Positions 25,183 to 35,183 of a stretch of 64,000 nt of DNA are shown one piece after another. Source of the DNA: Paracholeplasma vituli (GTDB lineage Bacteria; Bacillota_I; Bacilli_A; Acholeplasmatales; UBA5453); assembly GCF_025446935.1 (NCBI RefSeq), contig NZ_JAOEGN010000008.1, positions 1-64,000 on the forward strand, in the 5' to 3' direction. Position numbers and translations under genes: made by a program. Position 1 is the first letter of the stretch. The number at the start of each line of letters is the position of its first letter. Under the pieces are notes generated by a model that saw only the letters and a program-made list of their open reading frames with translations, made no database searches and was not told where the DNA came from.

Positions 25183-25191
25183 TGGTATATT
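25183..25191 (+). promoter_or_regulatory. Candidate extended -10 promoter of uppP
   Basis: TGG-TATATT fits an extended -10 element, 31 bases before the uppP ATG. No matching -35 box is seen. Confidence 0.35.
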
Positions 25192-25221
25192 TATTATAGA
25201 CAATTTTACGAGGTATTCCAC

Positions 25222-26034
25222 ATGTTTATAGATTGGATTAAATTTATTATTTTAGGTATCGTTCAAGGTATTACTGAGATTTTGCCCATCAGTTCTTCAG
25301 GTCATTTAGTATTGTTTCAATATCTATTCGACTTAAAACAACCCGGTCTAGCGTTTGAGATGTTCACCAACATGGCTTCACTTATCGCGATGGTTGTGCT
25401 ATTTTACAAAGATATTTGGCATTTGATCAAACAAACGTTCATGTTTCTTCTTAAGAAAGACCAATCTGCCAAAAAGGACTTTGAATATGTCCTTAAACTC
25501 GCGATTGCAGTTATCCCTATTGGCATTTTAGGTTTTATTTTGAAAGATTGGGTAGGCTCTATTAAAAGCCTATGGTTCGTCGGTCTAGCACTCATGTTAA
25601 CCGGTACCCTCTTATTACTCATATACCGAAGTCGTAATCAAACGGAAACCCATGATGAAGTGACTTACAAAGACGCACTTACAATTGGATTAACTCAAGC
25701 GGTTGCGATCTTTCCAGGGGTATCTCGAAGTGGGTCAACTATCATTGGCGGATTAACACAAAAGTTATCCCTAAAATCACTATTAAAATTCTCCTTCTTA
25801 TGCTACATCATTGTATCAATTCCAGCTTCCCTTTTATCGATTTACGATTTAACACAGGTCACTGAATCGATTGACTTGATAGGTTATGGATTGGCATTTA
25901 TCACGACACTGCTTGTAACTTATATTACTGGTTATTATGTGATGAAACGTCTTCAAATCAAACATTTACTATATTTTGGAATTTATTGCTTGACTGTTGG
26001 TCTAGTAGCCGTGTTATCCTTTATACTCATTTAA
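25222..26034 (+). CDS. uppP: Undecaprenyl-diphosphatase (UppP/BacA)
   Basis: UppP removes one phosphate from undecaprenyl diphosphate at the outer membrane face to recycle the lipid carrier. The frame is open from 25144, but the ATG at 25222 (MFIDWIKFI) has GAGGT 7 bases upstream, giving 270 residues, the normal length. Both signature loops are present: GITEILPISSSGHLVL near residue 17 and PGVSRSGSTIIGGL near residue 160. About eight membrane segments are visible. A strong bidirectional terminator follows. Confidence 0.95.
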   Translation: MFIDWIKFIILGIVQGITEILPISSSGHLVLFQYLFDLKQPGLAFEMFTNMASLIAMVVLFYKDIWHLIKQTFMFLLKKDQSAKKDFEYVLKLAIAVIPIGILGFILKDWVGSIKSLWFVGLALMLTGTLLLLIYRSRNQTETHDEVTYKDALTIGLTQAVAIFPGVSRSGSTIIGGLTQKLSLKSLLKFSFLCYIIVSIPASLLSIYDLTQVTESIDLIGYGLAFITTLLVTYITGYYVMKRLQIKHLLYFGIYCLTVGLVAVLSFILI

Positions 26035-26040
26035 AATGGA

Positions 26041-26078
26041 AATCCCCAAGCTCGATTGAGTTTGGGGATTGTTTTATT
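26041..26078. terminator. Bidirectional terminator between uppP and queA
   Basis: AATCCCCAA (26041-26049) pairs with TTGGGGATT (26062-26070), with an inner CTC/GAG stem inside. A T-rich run follows on the plus strand (GTTTTATTT), and an A-rich flank lies on the other side. Confidence 0.8.
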
Positions 26079-27090
26079 TAATGAACATCGCGTCTCCGAA
26101 AGAAAAGAAACGGTAATTTTGTAATACTGCATCGTTGTAAGCTTTTAAAATAAGGTCACGGTTCGCGAATGCAGATACCAACATAATCAAAGTTGATTTT
26201 GGTAAATGAAAATTGGTGATTAGCGCACCAATGGTTTTAAATTGATACCCTGGGTAGATAAAAATTTTGGTTCTAAAGATACCTGGAACGAATTGATTGG
26301 TGTAATTACTTTCAAGCGTTCTTACAGTTGTTGTCCCAACCGCAACAATTCTTTTCTTTTGTTTCATCGCTTCATTGAGCCTTTTCGCAGCTGTTTCTGT
26401 AATTTGATAGACTTTTTCATGCATATGATGATCCATAACATCCTCTGTAGAAGTCGGTCTAAATGTGCCAAGACCTACATGAAGTGTGATTTCAATGATT
26501 TCAACGCCTTTAGCCTTTATCGCTTCTAATAGAGGCTTTGTGAAATGTAATCCTGCAGTTGGTGCTGCAGCACTCCCAATTTCTTTCGCATAAACCGTTT
26601 GATAGCGGTCTTTTTCTTCTAATCTTTCATGAATATATGGTGGTAGCGGCATTTCACCTAATTGATCCAAGACTTCATAAAAAATCCCTTCATAACTGAA
26701 GACAAAGGATTTGATACCTTCCTCTTTTTCTTTCACACAGGTTGCGATGAGTTTATCTTCACCAAAACTGATTTTAGTCCCGACTTTTACACGTCGGCCT
26801 GGTTTGACTAAAGCATCCCATGTGGATTCAGTTTGTTCTAATAACAATAACTCAATGACTGCGTTGGTATCGACTTTTGTTCCAATTAAGCGAGCAGGCA
26901 TAACCTTCGTGTTATTTAAGACCAAAACATCGTTTTCAGAAAGTTCATTGATAATGTGGTTAAACTGTGTATGAGTGAAAGACTCATAATGACGATCAAC
27001 AACAAAAAGGCGTGATTCATCACGACTTTTCAGTGGGTGTTGTGCAATTAAACGTTCAGGTAGTTCAAAATCAAAGTCTGCAGTTCTCAT
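26074..27090 (-). CDS. queA: S-adenosylmethionine:tRNA ribosyltransferase-isomerase (QueA)
   Basis: QueA transfers and isomerises the ribosyl group of SAM onto preQ1 in tRNA to make epoxyqueuosine. The 338-residue protein has the family start [16 protein letters not shown], then [25 protein letters not shown] and [17 protein letters not shown]. Its ATG overlaps the ruvB stop by one base. The order ruvA-ruvB-queA is that of Bacillus. No tgt follows here, because uppP faces it. Confidence 0.97.
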   Translation of the reverse strand: MRTADFDFELPERLIAQHPLKSRDESRLFVVDRHYESFTHTQFNHIINELSENDVLVLNNTKVMPARLIGTKVDTNAVIELLLLEQTESTWDALVKPGRRVKVGTKISFGEDKLIATCVKEKEEGIKSFVFSYEGIFYEVLDQLGEMPLPPYIHERLEEKDRYQTVYAKEIGSAAAPTAGLHFTKPLLEAIKAKGVEIIEITLHVGLGTFRPTSTEDVMDHHMHEKVYQITETAAKRLNEAMKQKKRIVAVGTTTVRTLESNYTNQFVPGIFRTKIFIYPGYQFKTIGALITNFHLPKSTLIMLVSAFANRDLILKAYNDAVLQNYRFFSFGDAMFIK

Positions 27091-28100
27091 TATTCAAATA
27101 GTCCTTTTAAATATTTTTTACCCAGTGCTTGGTAACTCTTTTCCATAGCAATTCGGCCACGGGCAGTCCGCTTAATAAAACCTTCTTGTAGTAAATAAGG
27201 TTCGTACACGTCTTCAACGGTAGTAATTTCTTCACCGATTGTTGCAGCAATCGATTCAAGTCCAACCGGTCCGCCTGCAAATTTTTCAATTATAGCTTGG
27301 AGATAACGTTTATCGGTATGGTCAAGACCATTCGCAGAAATGCCTAATTTTTCTAGAGCATGGTGGGTAATGTCGAGTGTAATGATACCATCCCCAATAA
27401 TCTCAGCAAAGTCACGAACACGTCTGAATAATCGGTTCGCAATACGGGGTGTTCCGCGTGAGCGTTTCGCTAATTCCATCACAGCATCTGGTTTAATTTC
27501 GGTTTTATATACAGATGATGTGCGTTTAACAATGAGTGCAAGTTCATCTTGTGTATAAAAGGATAAGCGCATTACGACACCAAAACGATCGCGTAATGGT
27601 GCAGATAAATCTCCAAATCGGGTGGTTGCACCTACGAGTGTAAATGGTGGTAAATCAATGCGAATAGAACGGGATTGTTGGTCTTTTCCAATCACGATAT
27701 CAATCACGAAATCTTCCATGGCAGCGTACAATACTTCTTCGACCACTCTCGGAAGTCTGTGGATTTCATCAATAAATAGAACATCCCCTGGTTCAAGTGA
27801 GGTTAAAATCGCAGCGAGGTCACCACTACGTTCAATCGCAGGTCCTGAGGTTACTTTCATATTGACACCCATCTCATTCGCAACAATTTGCGCGAGTGTT
27901 GTTTTTCCTAAACCAGGAGGTCCATAAAACAAAATATGGTCCAAAGACTCATCACGCTTAAGCGCCGCTTTGATATAGACATCCAACATATCTTTGATAT
28001 CTTTTTGTCCTATATACTCATTCAGTTTTTGGGGGCGTAACGTTTGGTCTTCATCCTCTTTCATTGCTAATGAAGAGATGAGTCGTTCATCTGTTGTCAT
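27090..28100 (-). CDS. ruvB: Holliday junction branch-migration helicase RuvB
   Basis: RuvB is the AAA+ ATPase that drives branch migration with RuvA. In 336 residues it has Walker [10 protein letters not shown], Walker [10 protein letters not shown], sensor [19 protein letters not shown] and the C-terminal winged helix ending [17 protein letters not shown]. It is 7 bases after ruvA and overlaps queA. Confidence 0.98.
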   Translation of the reverse strand: MTTDERLISSLAMKEDEDQTLRPQKLNEYIGQKDIKDMLDVYIKAALKRDESLDHILFYGPPGLGKTTLAQIVANEMGVNMKVTSGPAIERSGDLAAILTSLEPGDVLFIDEIHRLPRVVEEVLYAAMEDFVIDIVIGKDQQSRSIRIDLPPFTLVGATTRFGDLSAPLRDRFGVVMRLSFYTQDELALIVKRTSSVYKTEIKPDAVMELAKRSRGTPRIANRLFRRVRDFAEIIGDGIITLDITHHALEKLGISANGLDHTDKRYLQAIIEKFAGGPVGLESIAATIGEEITTVEDVYEPYLLQEGFIKRTARGRIAMEKSYQALGKKYLKGLFE

Positions 28101-28107
28101 AGAATAC

Positions 28108-28662
28108 CTACTTTATCATCATTTGTAATGCCTGTTTAATACGTTTTTCGATTGAAAGTGCGGGGTCTAACTTAGATAGCACTTTTCTGAGTTCAGAGGG
28201 CGAATACCCTAAAGCTATGAGCGCTTCTTGAACCTCATCTTTTTGGTTCACATTAATTTCTAAGGCTTTCTTATCGAGTTTACCCTTCAAATCTAAAATG
28301 ATTTGTTGAGCGCTCTTAGGGCCAATGCCTGGAAACTTCGTTAAGAATTTAACGTCTTGATTTTCAATAGCATATTCGATTTGCTCAGGTTTACCAGAAG
28401 CTAAAATCGAGAGTGCACTTTTAGGCCCGATTCCAGAGACACTAATAAGGTCTTGAAAAAGGCGTCTCGCTTCTTTGGTATCGAATCCGTACAATGTATC
28501 TTGATCTTCACGAACATGATGGTGAACATACATTTTAACCGATTCACCTAAAGTATAAATATATGGGTTTGGAGCAATAATTAAATACCCTACACCTTGA
28601 TTATCCACAACCACGTTGGTAGGTTCAATTTCTGTGATGGTTCCAACTATATATGCATACAT
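28108..28662 (-). CDS. ruvA: Holliday junction DNA helicase subunit RuvA
   Basis: RuvA binds the four-way junction and recruits RuvB. The 184-residue protein has the N-terminal OB domain ([21 protein letters not shown]), the two helix-hairpin-helix motifs ([14 protein letters not shown] and [14 protein letters not shown]) and the short C-terminal RuvB-binding domain ([17 protein letters not shown]). A GAGGTGA site lies before the ATG. It is slightly shorter than the usual 190-205 residues, mainly in the linker. Confidence 0.97.
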   Translation of the reverse strand: MYAYIVGTITEIEPTNVVVDNQGVGYLIIAPNPYIYTLGESVKMYVHHHVREDQDTLYGFDTKEARRLFQDLISVSGIGPKSALSILASGKPEQIEYAIENQDVKFLTKFPGIGPKSAQQIILDLKGKLDKKALEINVNQKDEVQEALIALGYSPSELRKVLSKLDPALSIEKRIKQALQMMIK

Positions 28663-28688
28663 AAAAAAATCACCTCAATAATATTCAT

Positions 28689-28694
28689 ATTATA
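28689..28694 (-). promoter_or_regulatory. Candidate -10 box of ruvA-ruvB-queA
   Basis: TATAAT on the minus strand lies 26 bases before the ruvA start. No convincing -35 box was found, so this is only a candidate. Confidence 0.4.
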
Positions 28695-28709
28695 ACATAA
28701 AATCTCAGT

Positions 28710-29300
28710 TTACTGGCGTTTTTCTAGTACAATCCGTGATTTATAATCACTATAAATGATCGTAAGCCCTAATAATTTAGATAGGTATTCAAATGACACA
28801 AATTGATAAAAACATACGTGGGTAATATCACGAACATACCACCACGATGGCACTTTATCTAATTCAGGATAAAATTGTGTTTGGATAAGGAGTCTTCCCC
28901 CCGGTTTAAGTAATTCAGTTAGACGTTTAAACTCCGGGATTGGATCTTTAAAGTGTTCCACCACTTCAATGCATATAATTGTGTCGTAGGTTTGAGTTAA
29001 AAGCTTTTGATCATTATGATAGTATAAATCAAATCCAAAAAGGCCTGGAATAAAGTGCTTTTGAATAAGTCCTTCACCACAACCATAATCGAGAATGGTT
29101 CCTTCATGCATATATATACCGATGAACTCATCAAAAATACGTTTATGATATTCAATATATTTGAAGTCATCAGCATCATTATTGTGTGTATCATAGCGTT
29201 TCTTCGCTTCATCGTCCGAAACCCAGTGTTTTAAATCTTTATGCAATATTTGAGTTTCAGGATCGAGATAAAATTGTAAGGGTGTTGTTTTTTTAATCAT
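28710..29300 (-). CDS. Class I SAM-dependent methyltransferase, substrate unknown
   Basis: The 196-residue protein has the Rossmann methyltransferase signature: ILDYGCGEG (SAM motif I) near residue 70, an acidic FGFDLYY segment, TIICIEVVEHFKDP (motif for IV) and LLKPGGRLLIQTQ. A His/Trp-rich part (PSWWYVRDITHVCFYQ) follows the core. Such enzymes often act on small molecules or lipids; none is suggested by the neighbours ruvA and the divergent coiled-coil gene. It has its own extended -10 promoter. Confidence 0.85.
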   Translation of the reverse strand: MIKKTTPLQFYLDPETQILHKDLKHWVSDDEAKKRYDTHNNDADDFKYIEYHKRIFDEFIGIYMHEGTILDYGCGEGLIQKHFIPGLFGFDLYYHNDQKLLTQTYDTIICIEVVEHFKDPIPEFKRLTELLKPGGRLLIQTQFYPELDKVPSWWYVRDITHVCFYQFVSFEYLSKLLGLTIIYSDYKSRIVLEKRQ

Positions 29301-29322
29301 TATTTATTACCTTCATAGATTG

Positions 29323-29331
29323 ATTATATCA
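29323..29331 (-). promoter_or_regulatory. Extended -10 promoter of the methyltransferase gene
   Basis: TGA-TATAAT on the minus strand (TATAAT 29323-29328) lies 23 bases before the start codon. No -35 box is clear, as is usual for extended -10 promoters. Confidence 0.6.
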
Positions 29332-29347
29332 AATCACTGCTTTATTA

Positions 29348-29356
29348 TGGTATAAT
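29348..29356 (+). promoter_or_regulatory. Extended -10 promoter of the giant coiled-coil gene
   Basis: TGG-TATAAT (TATAAT 29351-29356) lies 24 bases before the TTG start codon at 29381. Confidence 0.65.
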
Positions 29357-29380
29357 AAACAAGAATCAGAGGTGGTTTAT

Positions 29381-32300
29381 TTGATTCAAATAAACGCTAA
29401 AAATTACGAATCTAAACAAAAAGAACGTTTCGATACGCTTTTTCGTCGTGTCTTAACGGCTTACGCAATTACCAACGAAACCGCTCACCAATTAAAATCT
29501 ACACGCGTTTCTCTTGAAAGTTTACATGACCAAATTCAAGAACTGAATCGTCAATACGAGAACTCCCTCATTCGCTATACCAAAGATTATTCCAACCAGC
29601 TCTCTGATATCAACCGTAAACACCAAGAATCACTCCATGAACTCGACGAAAACTACGCACAATCCTTAAAACACTTCAAACAAACCATAGTGGATGAAAA
29701 CATCCAAGCTAACAAAAAATTGACTGAAATTCATATAAACTTTCAACGTCAAACCCAACAGACCAATGTCCATATCTACCGTGCGCTTTTAGATATGAAA
29801 CAACAACACCAAGCCATCGATTTTGAATATGATCAAGCTAAAACAGCTTACCAAAAATCGATTGATGAAATCGAAGTAGCCAAAATCCAAAAATTAAAAG
29901 ATATCGATAGTGTGTATGAAAACGAATTAAAGGACAATAAAGCAGCTGACCAAGCCCGTTTGGCACGTTTAAGTTCTGAAAATCAACGTATTCAATCGAA
30001 GCGATCAATAGAACAAACTGATTACGAGGAATCCATTCTTAAAATCAAAACCATATTCAATCGTGTGACTATTAAGTTCAATCAAAAAATTCGGGACATT
30101 CAAAAAAAATACCAGTCCATTATGGGCCAACAAGAAGCGAGTATCCAAAAGGAAATTGATCAGATTCAAGAACTCATGGATGGTTTAAAAGTCACTTTTC
30201 AAGAACAAGAACGATCTACAAGAGATGAATTCGAATTAGAATTAATTAAATATGACAAGCGTTTTGATCAGCTTAAAATTAATTATGAAAGCAATAAAGA
30301 TCAAATCGTTAGGAACTACTCTCGCGACATCACTGTCTCCAATTCTCGTCTTGCACATCAAAAGGAATTACTGAATCAACAAATTATCGAACTTGAAAAA
30401 CATACTAAACAAAGACGGTTAGATTTATCGGTTGAAGACCCAGATTATCGTGAAAAAATGGCGAATATTAACAAGAATTACATTAAAGATTATAACAATC
30501 TCGAACATCAAGCCAAAATCGCGATGCGTGACACAGCAAAACAAAACCTCGAACGAAAGAAACGTTATCAACAAGAACTACTTACCCATGAGTTTGAATA
30601 CATTCGTAATCAGGAAATCTATCGACTCAAGCGTCTATTTTCTGAACGTCACAAGGACCAAGCTCTCAAGCAACATAAATATGCTTTTGATAAAGAGTGG
30701 CTCATACTATCGAACCAAAACAAACTCTTAGAAAAACGCTTATTCATTGAAAACCAAATACTTCGTGAAAAACAGGGTCTTGAAATATATCCTTACGAAG
30801 CGATGGTACTTCTGGCTCGTGAAATTCATGACGCAGAAACCAATTATCGGACATTAGAAAATAACCATTACCGTCAACTGTTCAGCCTTAAAGAACGGAA
30901 ATTAACTTACCTATCAACAATTGATGAGAATACCATCAAACATGAAAAGAATAAAATCATACAAAAACACGAGTTTGATATCAAGCGCACCAACGTGGTC
31001 GCTTATTTAGACATGGAATATGCCAAAAATGAACTTTCTGGTAAAAAAATCATCTTAGAGGAACAAAAGAAATCGCACGAATTACACTATCAAAAACGGG
31101 AAAAGTTCTACTTGTTTGATCAAGACAAAGCGAAAGAAATTCGCATGTTTGATCAAAAGATGATTTCATTTTCCCAAAAGCTTCTAGGACAAATCGTTGA
31201 GGTACAAGAATCTAAAGCACTCATTGAATACGATTCCCATGTTGAACTTGAAAAAAGCCGTTATACGAAGGAAATTGGTATCAGAAAAGCCAAACGAATC
31301 CTAGATACATCCATGAATGAAACCCAGCGTCAAAAACGCTTATTTGACATCTATTTTCAAATGATCTTAGTCATACAAAATGAATTTGAAAACATCTTAT
31401 TATTGTTAAGAGATATCTACCAAACCTCTTCTATTCAACAATGGCGTGCTTCACTTTCATATATTCATGAAATCCTTCAAGAACAAACTGCATTAAAATC
31501 GGATATTATTAAGAAACTAGAATCGGAAACCACCGCCTACTACCAAGAAAAAATCAATGAATTAACCGCTTTTAAATACATGAACTTAAAAGAGTCTATC
31601 ATAAGCGATTATGAGTCTGAGCACAAACTGTATGTCGAACAGATTTCGATGCTCGATGAGCAACTTAAATCCTTACGATCTAAAGGGGCTGATTTGTTTC
31701 AACAAATTGCTCATCTTCAAAATGAAAACGCAAATATCGAAGCGACTAAAGACTTAATCAACGAGCAAATATCTAAGTTAACGACGCGTTTATTGAATAA
31801 ACAACAACGTAAAACGGCACGAAATTTAAAGAATCAAATTTCACAACTGAATAAAGAAATTAATAAGAATAACGATCTCATCAAACACATTAAAGGTCAA
31901 ATTCGTCAAACCAACAAAGAAATGCTTAGTTTAGACAAGAATCATAAACCGCTTGAGCTTATGTTGGTAAAAATTGAAAAGAATCGTGCTTTGCGAGAAA
32001 AGAATCTCGACCGTTCTCAATATGAAGAAGGTCGTGTATACTACGACTCCATCGACGCTATTGAGGCACTGACTAAACTCATTCACGCTAATAATGAGTC
32101 TCTTTTATCAGAAACAAAGGCACTTCTGACTGAACTCGATCGTGATGTTATTCTAGAAAAATCATTCTCAAGTAACTATATTTATTTAACTAAGAAAGCG
32201 ATTAAAACCCGTACGAAATTCTTAGAGTTTCACAAACAAGGTATCGAACTTTGTGATCAACAATTCATCCAAATCCGTAATGAACAACATCGTATTATGA

Positions 32301-33037
32301 GGGAATATGAGAATGCGTTTAGTTTAACCAAACACAACATCGATCATACATTGAATAAGCGAACCCAAAAAATGGAAGAAAAAATCAATGAGTTAGAAAA
32401 GTACCGTATCGCCTTTACACGTGTCCAAAAACGTCAACTCGAGGCTCAAATACGATCCATTGACCAAGCCATGAAACACTTTGATGAACAACATCAAGAT
32501 CAGGTTGCATTAGGACAACAATCGCTTAATAATGCGATTGAAAGACGTGATTCCTTATTACAAGCAACGAAACTTAACACTGAGAATGTAATTGCTGATC
32601 TTGAAATTAAATACAAGACAGCTAACGCTGCCATTGACAGTGAAAATGCCATTGCATATAAAGATTTGTCTAGAAAGATTTCATCCATCGATAGTGAAAT
32701 CAAACAAGCTACCTTAGTCTTTGATGAAAAGATCGCTTTTTACGGTGAAAAGGATAAAGCTGCAAGAACGCGTATATCCGATAATTTAAACCAAAGTCGT
32801 TCAAAATCTAATCGTAAGATTGTTCAATTTCAACTTGAGATTGAAATGCTTAAACTTCAAATGAAACGTCAGGCGAAGCGGGCTGAGGTACTATATACCA
32901 AAAAGATGAACAGGTTGTCATTAAGAGAACGTCTTGCACAATACCCAATACGATTTGAAACATCGAAAACGATTCGTCAACGTAAAACCTTGGCTAAACG
33001 CACTTGGTTACATCGAAACAATCAAATGAAGCAGTAA
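29381..33037 (+). CDS. Giant coiled-coil protein (about 1,218 residues), function unknown
   Basis: TTG at 29381 (LIQINAKNYES) lies 5 bases after AGAGGTGG and is preferred over GTG at 29372. The protein is rich in Gln, Lys, Glu and Asn and is predicted to be coiled coil over nearly its whole length. It has no signal peptide, membrane segment, Walker A motif or hinge, so it is not an SMC or MukB protein. Short non-heptad stretches (YPYEAMVLLAREIHDAE near 475; IYFQMILVIQNEFENILLLLRDIYQ near 660-690) may be kinks or binding sites. The C-terminus is strongly basic (RQRKTLAKRTWLHRNNQMK). It stands alone between obg/ruvA block genes. Inference: a cytoskeletal or scaffold protein, as found in other wall-poor bacteria. 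Confidence 0.8.
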   Translation: MIQINAKNYESKQKERFDTLFRRVLTAYAITNETAHQLKSTRVSLESLHDQIQELNRQYENSLIRYTKDYSNQLSDINRKHQESLHELDENYAQSLKHFKQTIVDENIQANKKLTEIHINFQRQTQQTNVHIYRALLDMKQQHQAIDFEYDQAKTAYQKSIDEIEVAKIQKLKDIDSVYENELKDNKAADQARLARLSSENQRIQSKRSIEQTDYEESILKIKTIFNRVTIKFNQKIRDIQKKYQSIMGQQEASIQKEIDQIQELMDGLKVTFQEQERSTRDEFELELIKYDKRFDQLKINYESNKDQIVRNYSRDITVSNSRLAHQKELLNQQIIELEKHTKQRRLDLSVEDPDYREKMANINKNYIKDYNNLEHQAKIAMRDTAKQNLERKKRYQQELLTHEFEYIRNQEIYRLKRLFSERHKDQALKQHKYAFDKEWLILSNQNKLLEKRLFIENQILREKQGLEIYPYEAMVLLAREIHDAETNYRTLENNHYRQLFSLKERKLTYLSTIDENTIKHEKNKIIQKHEFDIKRTNVVAYLDMEYAKNELSGKKIILEEQKKSHELHYQKREKFYLFDQDKAKEIRMFDQKMISFSQKLLGQIVEVQESKALIEYDSHVELEKSRYTKEIGIRKAKRILDTSMNETQRQKRLFDIYFQMILVIQNEFENILLLLRDIYQTSSIQQWRASLSYIHEILQEQTALKSDIIKKLESETTAYYQEKINELTAFKYMNLKESIISDYESEHKLYVEQISMLDEQLKSLRSKGADLFQQIAHLQNENANIEATKDLINEQISKLTTRLLNKQQRKTARNLKNQISQLNKEINKNNDLIKHIKGQIRQTNKEMLSLDKNHKPLELMLVKIEKNRALREKNLDRSQYEEGRVYYDSIDAIEALTKLIHANNESLLSETKALLTELDRDVILEKSFSSNYIYLTKKAIKTRTKFLEFHKQGIELCDQQFIQIRNEQHRIMREYENAFSLTKHNIDHTLNKRTQKMEEKINELEKYRIAFTRVQKRQLEAQIRSIDQAMKHFDEQHQDQVALGQQSLNNAIERRDSLLQATKLNTENVIADLEIKYKTANAAIDSENAIAYKDLSRKISSIDSEIKQATLVFDEKIAFYGEKDKAARTRISDNLNQSRSKSNRKIVQFQLEIEMLKLQMKRQAKRAEVLYTKKMNRLSLRERLAQYPIRFETSKTIRQRKTLAKRTWLHRNNQMKQ

Positions 33038-33060
33038 AAAAACCCATCATGGGTTTTTTT
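33036..33060. terminator. Bidirectional terminator
   Basis: A run of A, ACCCA, three bases, TGGGT and a run of T form a symmetric hairpin, closing both the coiled-coil gene and the convergent hydrolase gene. Confidence 0.85.
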
Positions 33061-33823
33061 AATGTTGTTCTAACCAGTTGTAAATATCATTCATTACATC
33101 TTCTCGATCAATTTCGTTTAAAATCTCATGCCAGTCATTCGGATAAACTTTCAAACTTTTATCGTTTTTACCTAATAAATCAAATAAACGTTGACTGAAT
33201 TCGACTGGTACAATCTTATCAAGCGCACCATGTAACATCAATATCGGTTTGTTATGGTACATAAGGTGTTTATTTAAGTCTTTGACCCCTTTAATGAACA
33301 TTTCACCTGCTAGGTTAACATAGTAAGACTTTAAAACCAATGGGTCTCTCATATAGTCATCTTCGACTTTTTCAATATGTGATAACATATTTCGAGCTAA
33401 ATTATTCTTAACCTTAATAAATCCATAGTATTTAAATCCAATTCGACGGACGAGTTTAACATCATTAATAAACCAAGTCGGTCCTGCACTGGTAATTGAA
33501 CCTTCAAATTCATTTTCACGTGACATCACTAAATGTGTAATAAGAGCCCCCATAGAATGACCAAGTAGGATGTTGTGCTCGCCTTTATGCGTTTGGAAGA
33601 CTTGGTTGACATCTTCTAGAAAATCTTCATATGAACGGATATAACCGCGCTTTCCTTCTGATCTTCCATGTCCTCTAAGGTCAAATCGAACAACGGAATA
33701 ACCTTTTTCGTTTAAAAATTTCGCAACATGGTCATAGCGACCCGAGTGTTCTGCAATCCCATGAACAATAAAAATGCGTTTTTTTTCATTGGGTATGATA
33801 TTTGTTACAATATGTAGTTTCAT
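33059..33823 (-). CDS. Alpha/beta hydrolase, monoacylglycerol-lipase-like
   Basis: The 254-residue serine hydrolase has an oxyanion HGIAEHSGRYD loop, the RGHGRSEGKRGYI segment typical of monoacylglycerol lipase/lysophospholipase-type Hydrolase_4 proteins, the nucleophile elbow LLGHSMGALI (Ser near residue 91), an acid in LHGALDKIVP (near 200) and a late His in NDWHEILNE (near 230). No signal peptide. Likely acts on glycerides or lysolipids in the cytosol. GGAGA lies before the start. Confidence 0.88.
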   Translation of the reverse strand: MKLHIVTNIIPNEKKRIFIVHGIAEHSGRYDHVAKFLNEKGYSVVRFDLRGHGRSEGKRGYIRSYEDFLEDVNQVFQTHKGEHNILLGHSMGALITHLVMSRENEFEGSITSAGPTWFINDVKLVRRIGFKYYGFIKVKNNLARNMLSHIEKVEDDYMRDPLVLKSYYVNLAGEMFIKGVKDLNKHLMYHNKPILMLHGALDKIVPVEFSQRLFDLLGKNDKSLKVYPNDWHEILNEIDREDVMNDIYNWLEQH

Positions 33824-33851
33824 GTTCGATGTCTCCTATATACTTATTATA

Positions 33852-33886
33852 AAACAAAAACACACTTTCAACTATAGAAAGTGTGT
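33852..33886 (-). terminator. Terminator of the rplU-prp-rpmA-obg operon
   Basis: ACACACTTTC (33860-33869) pairs with GAAAGTGTGT (33877-33886) around seven bases; T-rich DNA follows on the minus strand. It begins 12 bases after the obg stop. Confidence 0.85.
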
Positions 33887-33897
33887 AAAATTAATGT

Positions 33898-35166
33898 TTA
33901 ATCAGTAAATTCAAATTCGTATTCAAAGACTCTAACGTTATCTCCGGATTTGACTCCTGCTTTTCGTAATGCTTCGTCAACCCCGTAACTTCGTAGTTGT
34001 CTCGCAAAACGCTTAACGTTTTCTTCTTTGGTAAAATCAGTTCTCATGAATAAGCGATATAACCCTTCACCTTTAACCACATATACACCATCACTGGCCT
34101 TTTCAATGGTAAAGAACGCTTCTTCTTTGTTTTTGATGTAGTTTTTATGAACTTCACCAATTTCAAATTTAGGGGTTGTTTCTACCAATTCCATCGTACG
34201 ATAAATAAGTTCTTTTAAACCTTGTTTAGTCACAGATGAGATTGGATAGACTTCATAGGAATCACCGATTTGTTCTTTAAACTTTTCTAGATTAGCCCAT
34301 GCATTCGGTAAGTCCATTTTGGACGCCGCAATGATCATTGGACGTTTGAGTAAATCATAATTATAGGATTCGAGTTCCTTGTTGATTTTTAAGAAATCTT
34401 CATATGGATTTTTTTCTTCAAGACCATCCATTTCAACAACGTGAATAATGACACGGCAACGTTCGATGTGTTTTAAGAATTGAATACCTAACCCAGCACC
34501 TAACGACGCGCCTTCAATTAAACCTGGTAGATCGGCCATAACAAAACTTTGATTTTCTCCTACATAGACTAAGCCTAAATGCGGTTCTAATGTTGTAAAG
34601 TGGTATTCAGCAATCTTCGGTTTAGCACGAGAAACGGAAGAAATCAGTGTGGATTTACCAACGGAAGGATAACCAACCAAACCAACATCGGCGAGTACTT
34701 TTAACTCTACACGAAGGTTTTTGGCTTCACCAAGATCCCCTTTTTCACAAATTTCTGGAGCCGGGTTACGATGGGTTGCGAACGCTTCATTACCGCGTCC
34801 ACCACGGCCACCTTTAGCAAGCAATAGAGTTTGACCGTGCATGGTCAAATCACCAATCAACACATTGGTATCTTGGTCGAATACCATCGTTCCGACCGGC
34901 ACTCTAAAATAGGTATGTTCGGCATTACGTCCGTTTTGGGATTTATTTAAACCCGATGTCCCGTCTTTAGCAGTCAGGTGCTTATTAAATGATAAATCTA
35001 ATAACGTTGATATACCTTCATCAGCGACAAAATAGACATCCCCACCAGCACCGCCAGACCCACCAGCCGGGCCTCCATACTCAACATATTTTTCACGGCG
35101 AAAAGCTACGATACCATCGCCGCCTCTGCCACCTTTTACTTTGATAAATACTTCATCTTTAAACAT
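33898..35166 (-). CDS. obg: Ribosome assembly GTPase Obg (CgtA)
   Basis: Obg is an essential GTPase that joins the large subunit during assembly. The 422-residue protein has all three domains: the glycine-rich Obg fold (1-157, with GGRGGDGIVAFRREKYVEYGG), the GTPase domain with G1 GYPSVGKST, switch AEYHFTTLEPHLG, G3 DLPGLIEG and G4 AASKMDLP, and the C-terminal OCT domain (about 345-422). It follows rpmA after a hairpin, in the Bacillota order rplU-prp-rpmA-obg. Confidence 0.98.
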   Translation of the reverse strand: MFKDEVFIKVKGGRGGDGIVAFRREKYVEYGGPAGGSGGAGGDVYFVADEGISTLLDLSFNKHLTAKDGTSGLNKSQNGRNAEHTYFRVPVGTMVFDQDTNVLIGDLTMHGQTLLLAKGGRGGRGNEAFATHRNPAPEICEKGDLGEAKNLRVELKVLADVGLVGYPSVGKSTLISSVSRAKPKIAEYHFTTLEPHLGLVYVGENQSFVMADLPGLIEGASLGAGLGIQFLKHIERCRVIIHVVEMDGLEEKNPYEDFLKINKELESYNYDLLKRPMIIAASKMDLPNAWANLEKFKEQIGDSYEVYPISSVTKQGLKELIYRTMELVETTPKFEIGEVHKNYIKNKEEAFFTIEKASDGVYVVKGEGLYRLFMRTDFTKEENVKRFARQLRSYGVDEALRKAGVKSGDNVRVFEYEFEFTD

Positions 35167-35183
35167 GTGAACCTCCTAAATTG

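Noticed and set aside
29381-33037. SMC/MukB or Rad50-like ATPase
   Set aside because: No Walker A, signature or Walker B motif and no hinge domain are visible at either end or in the middle.
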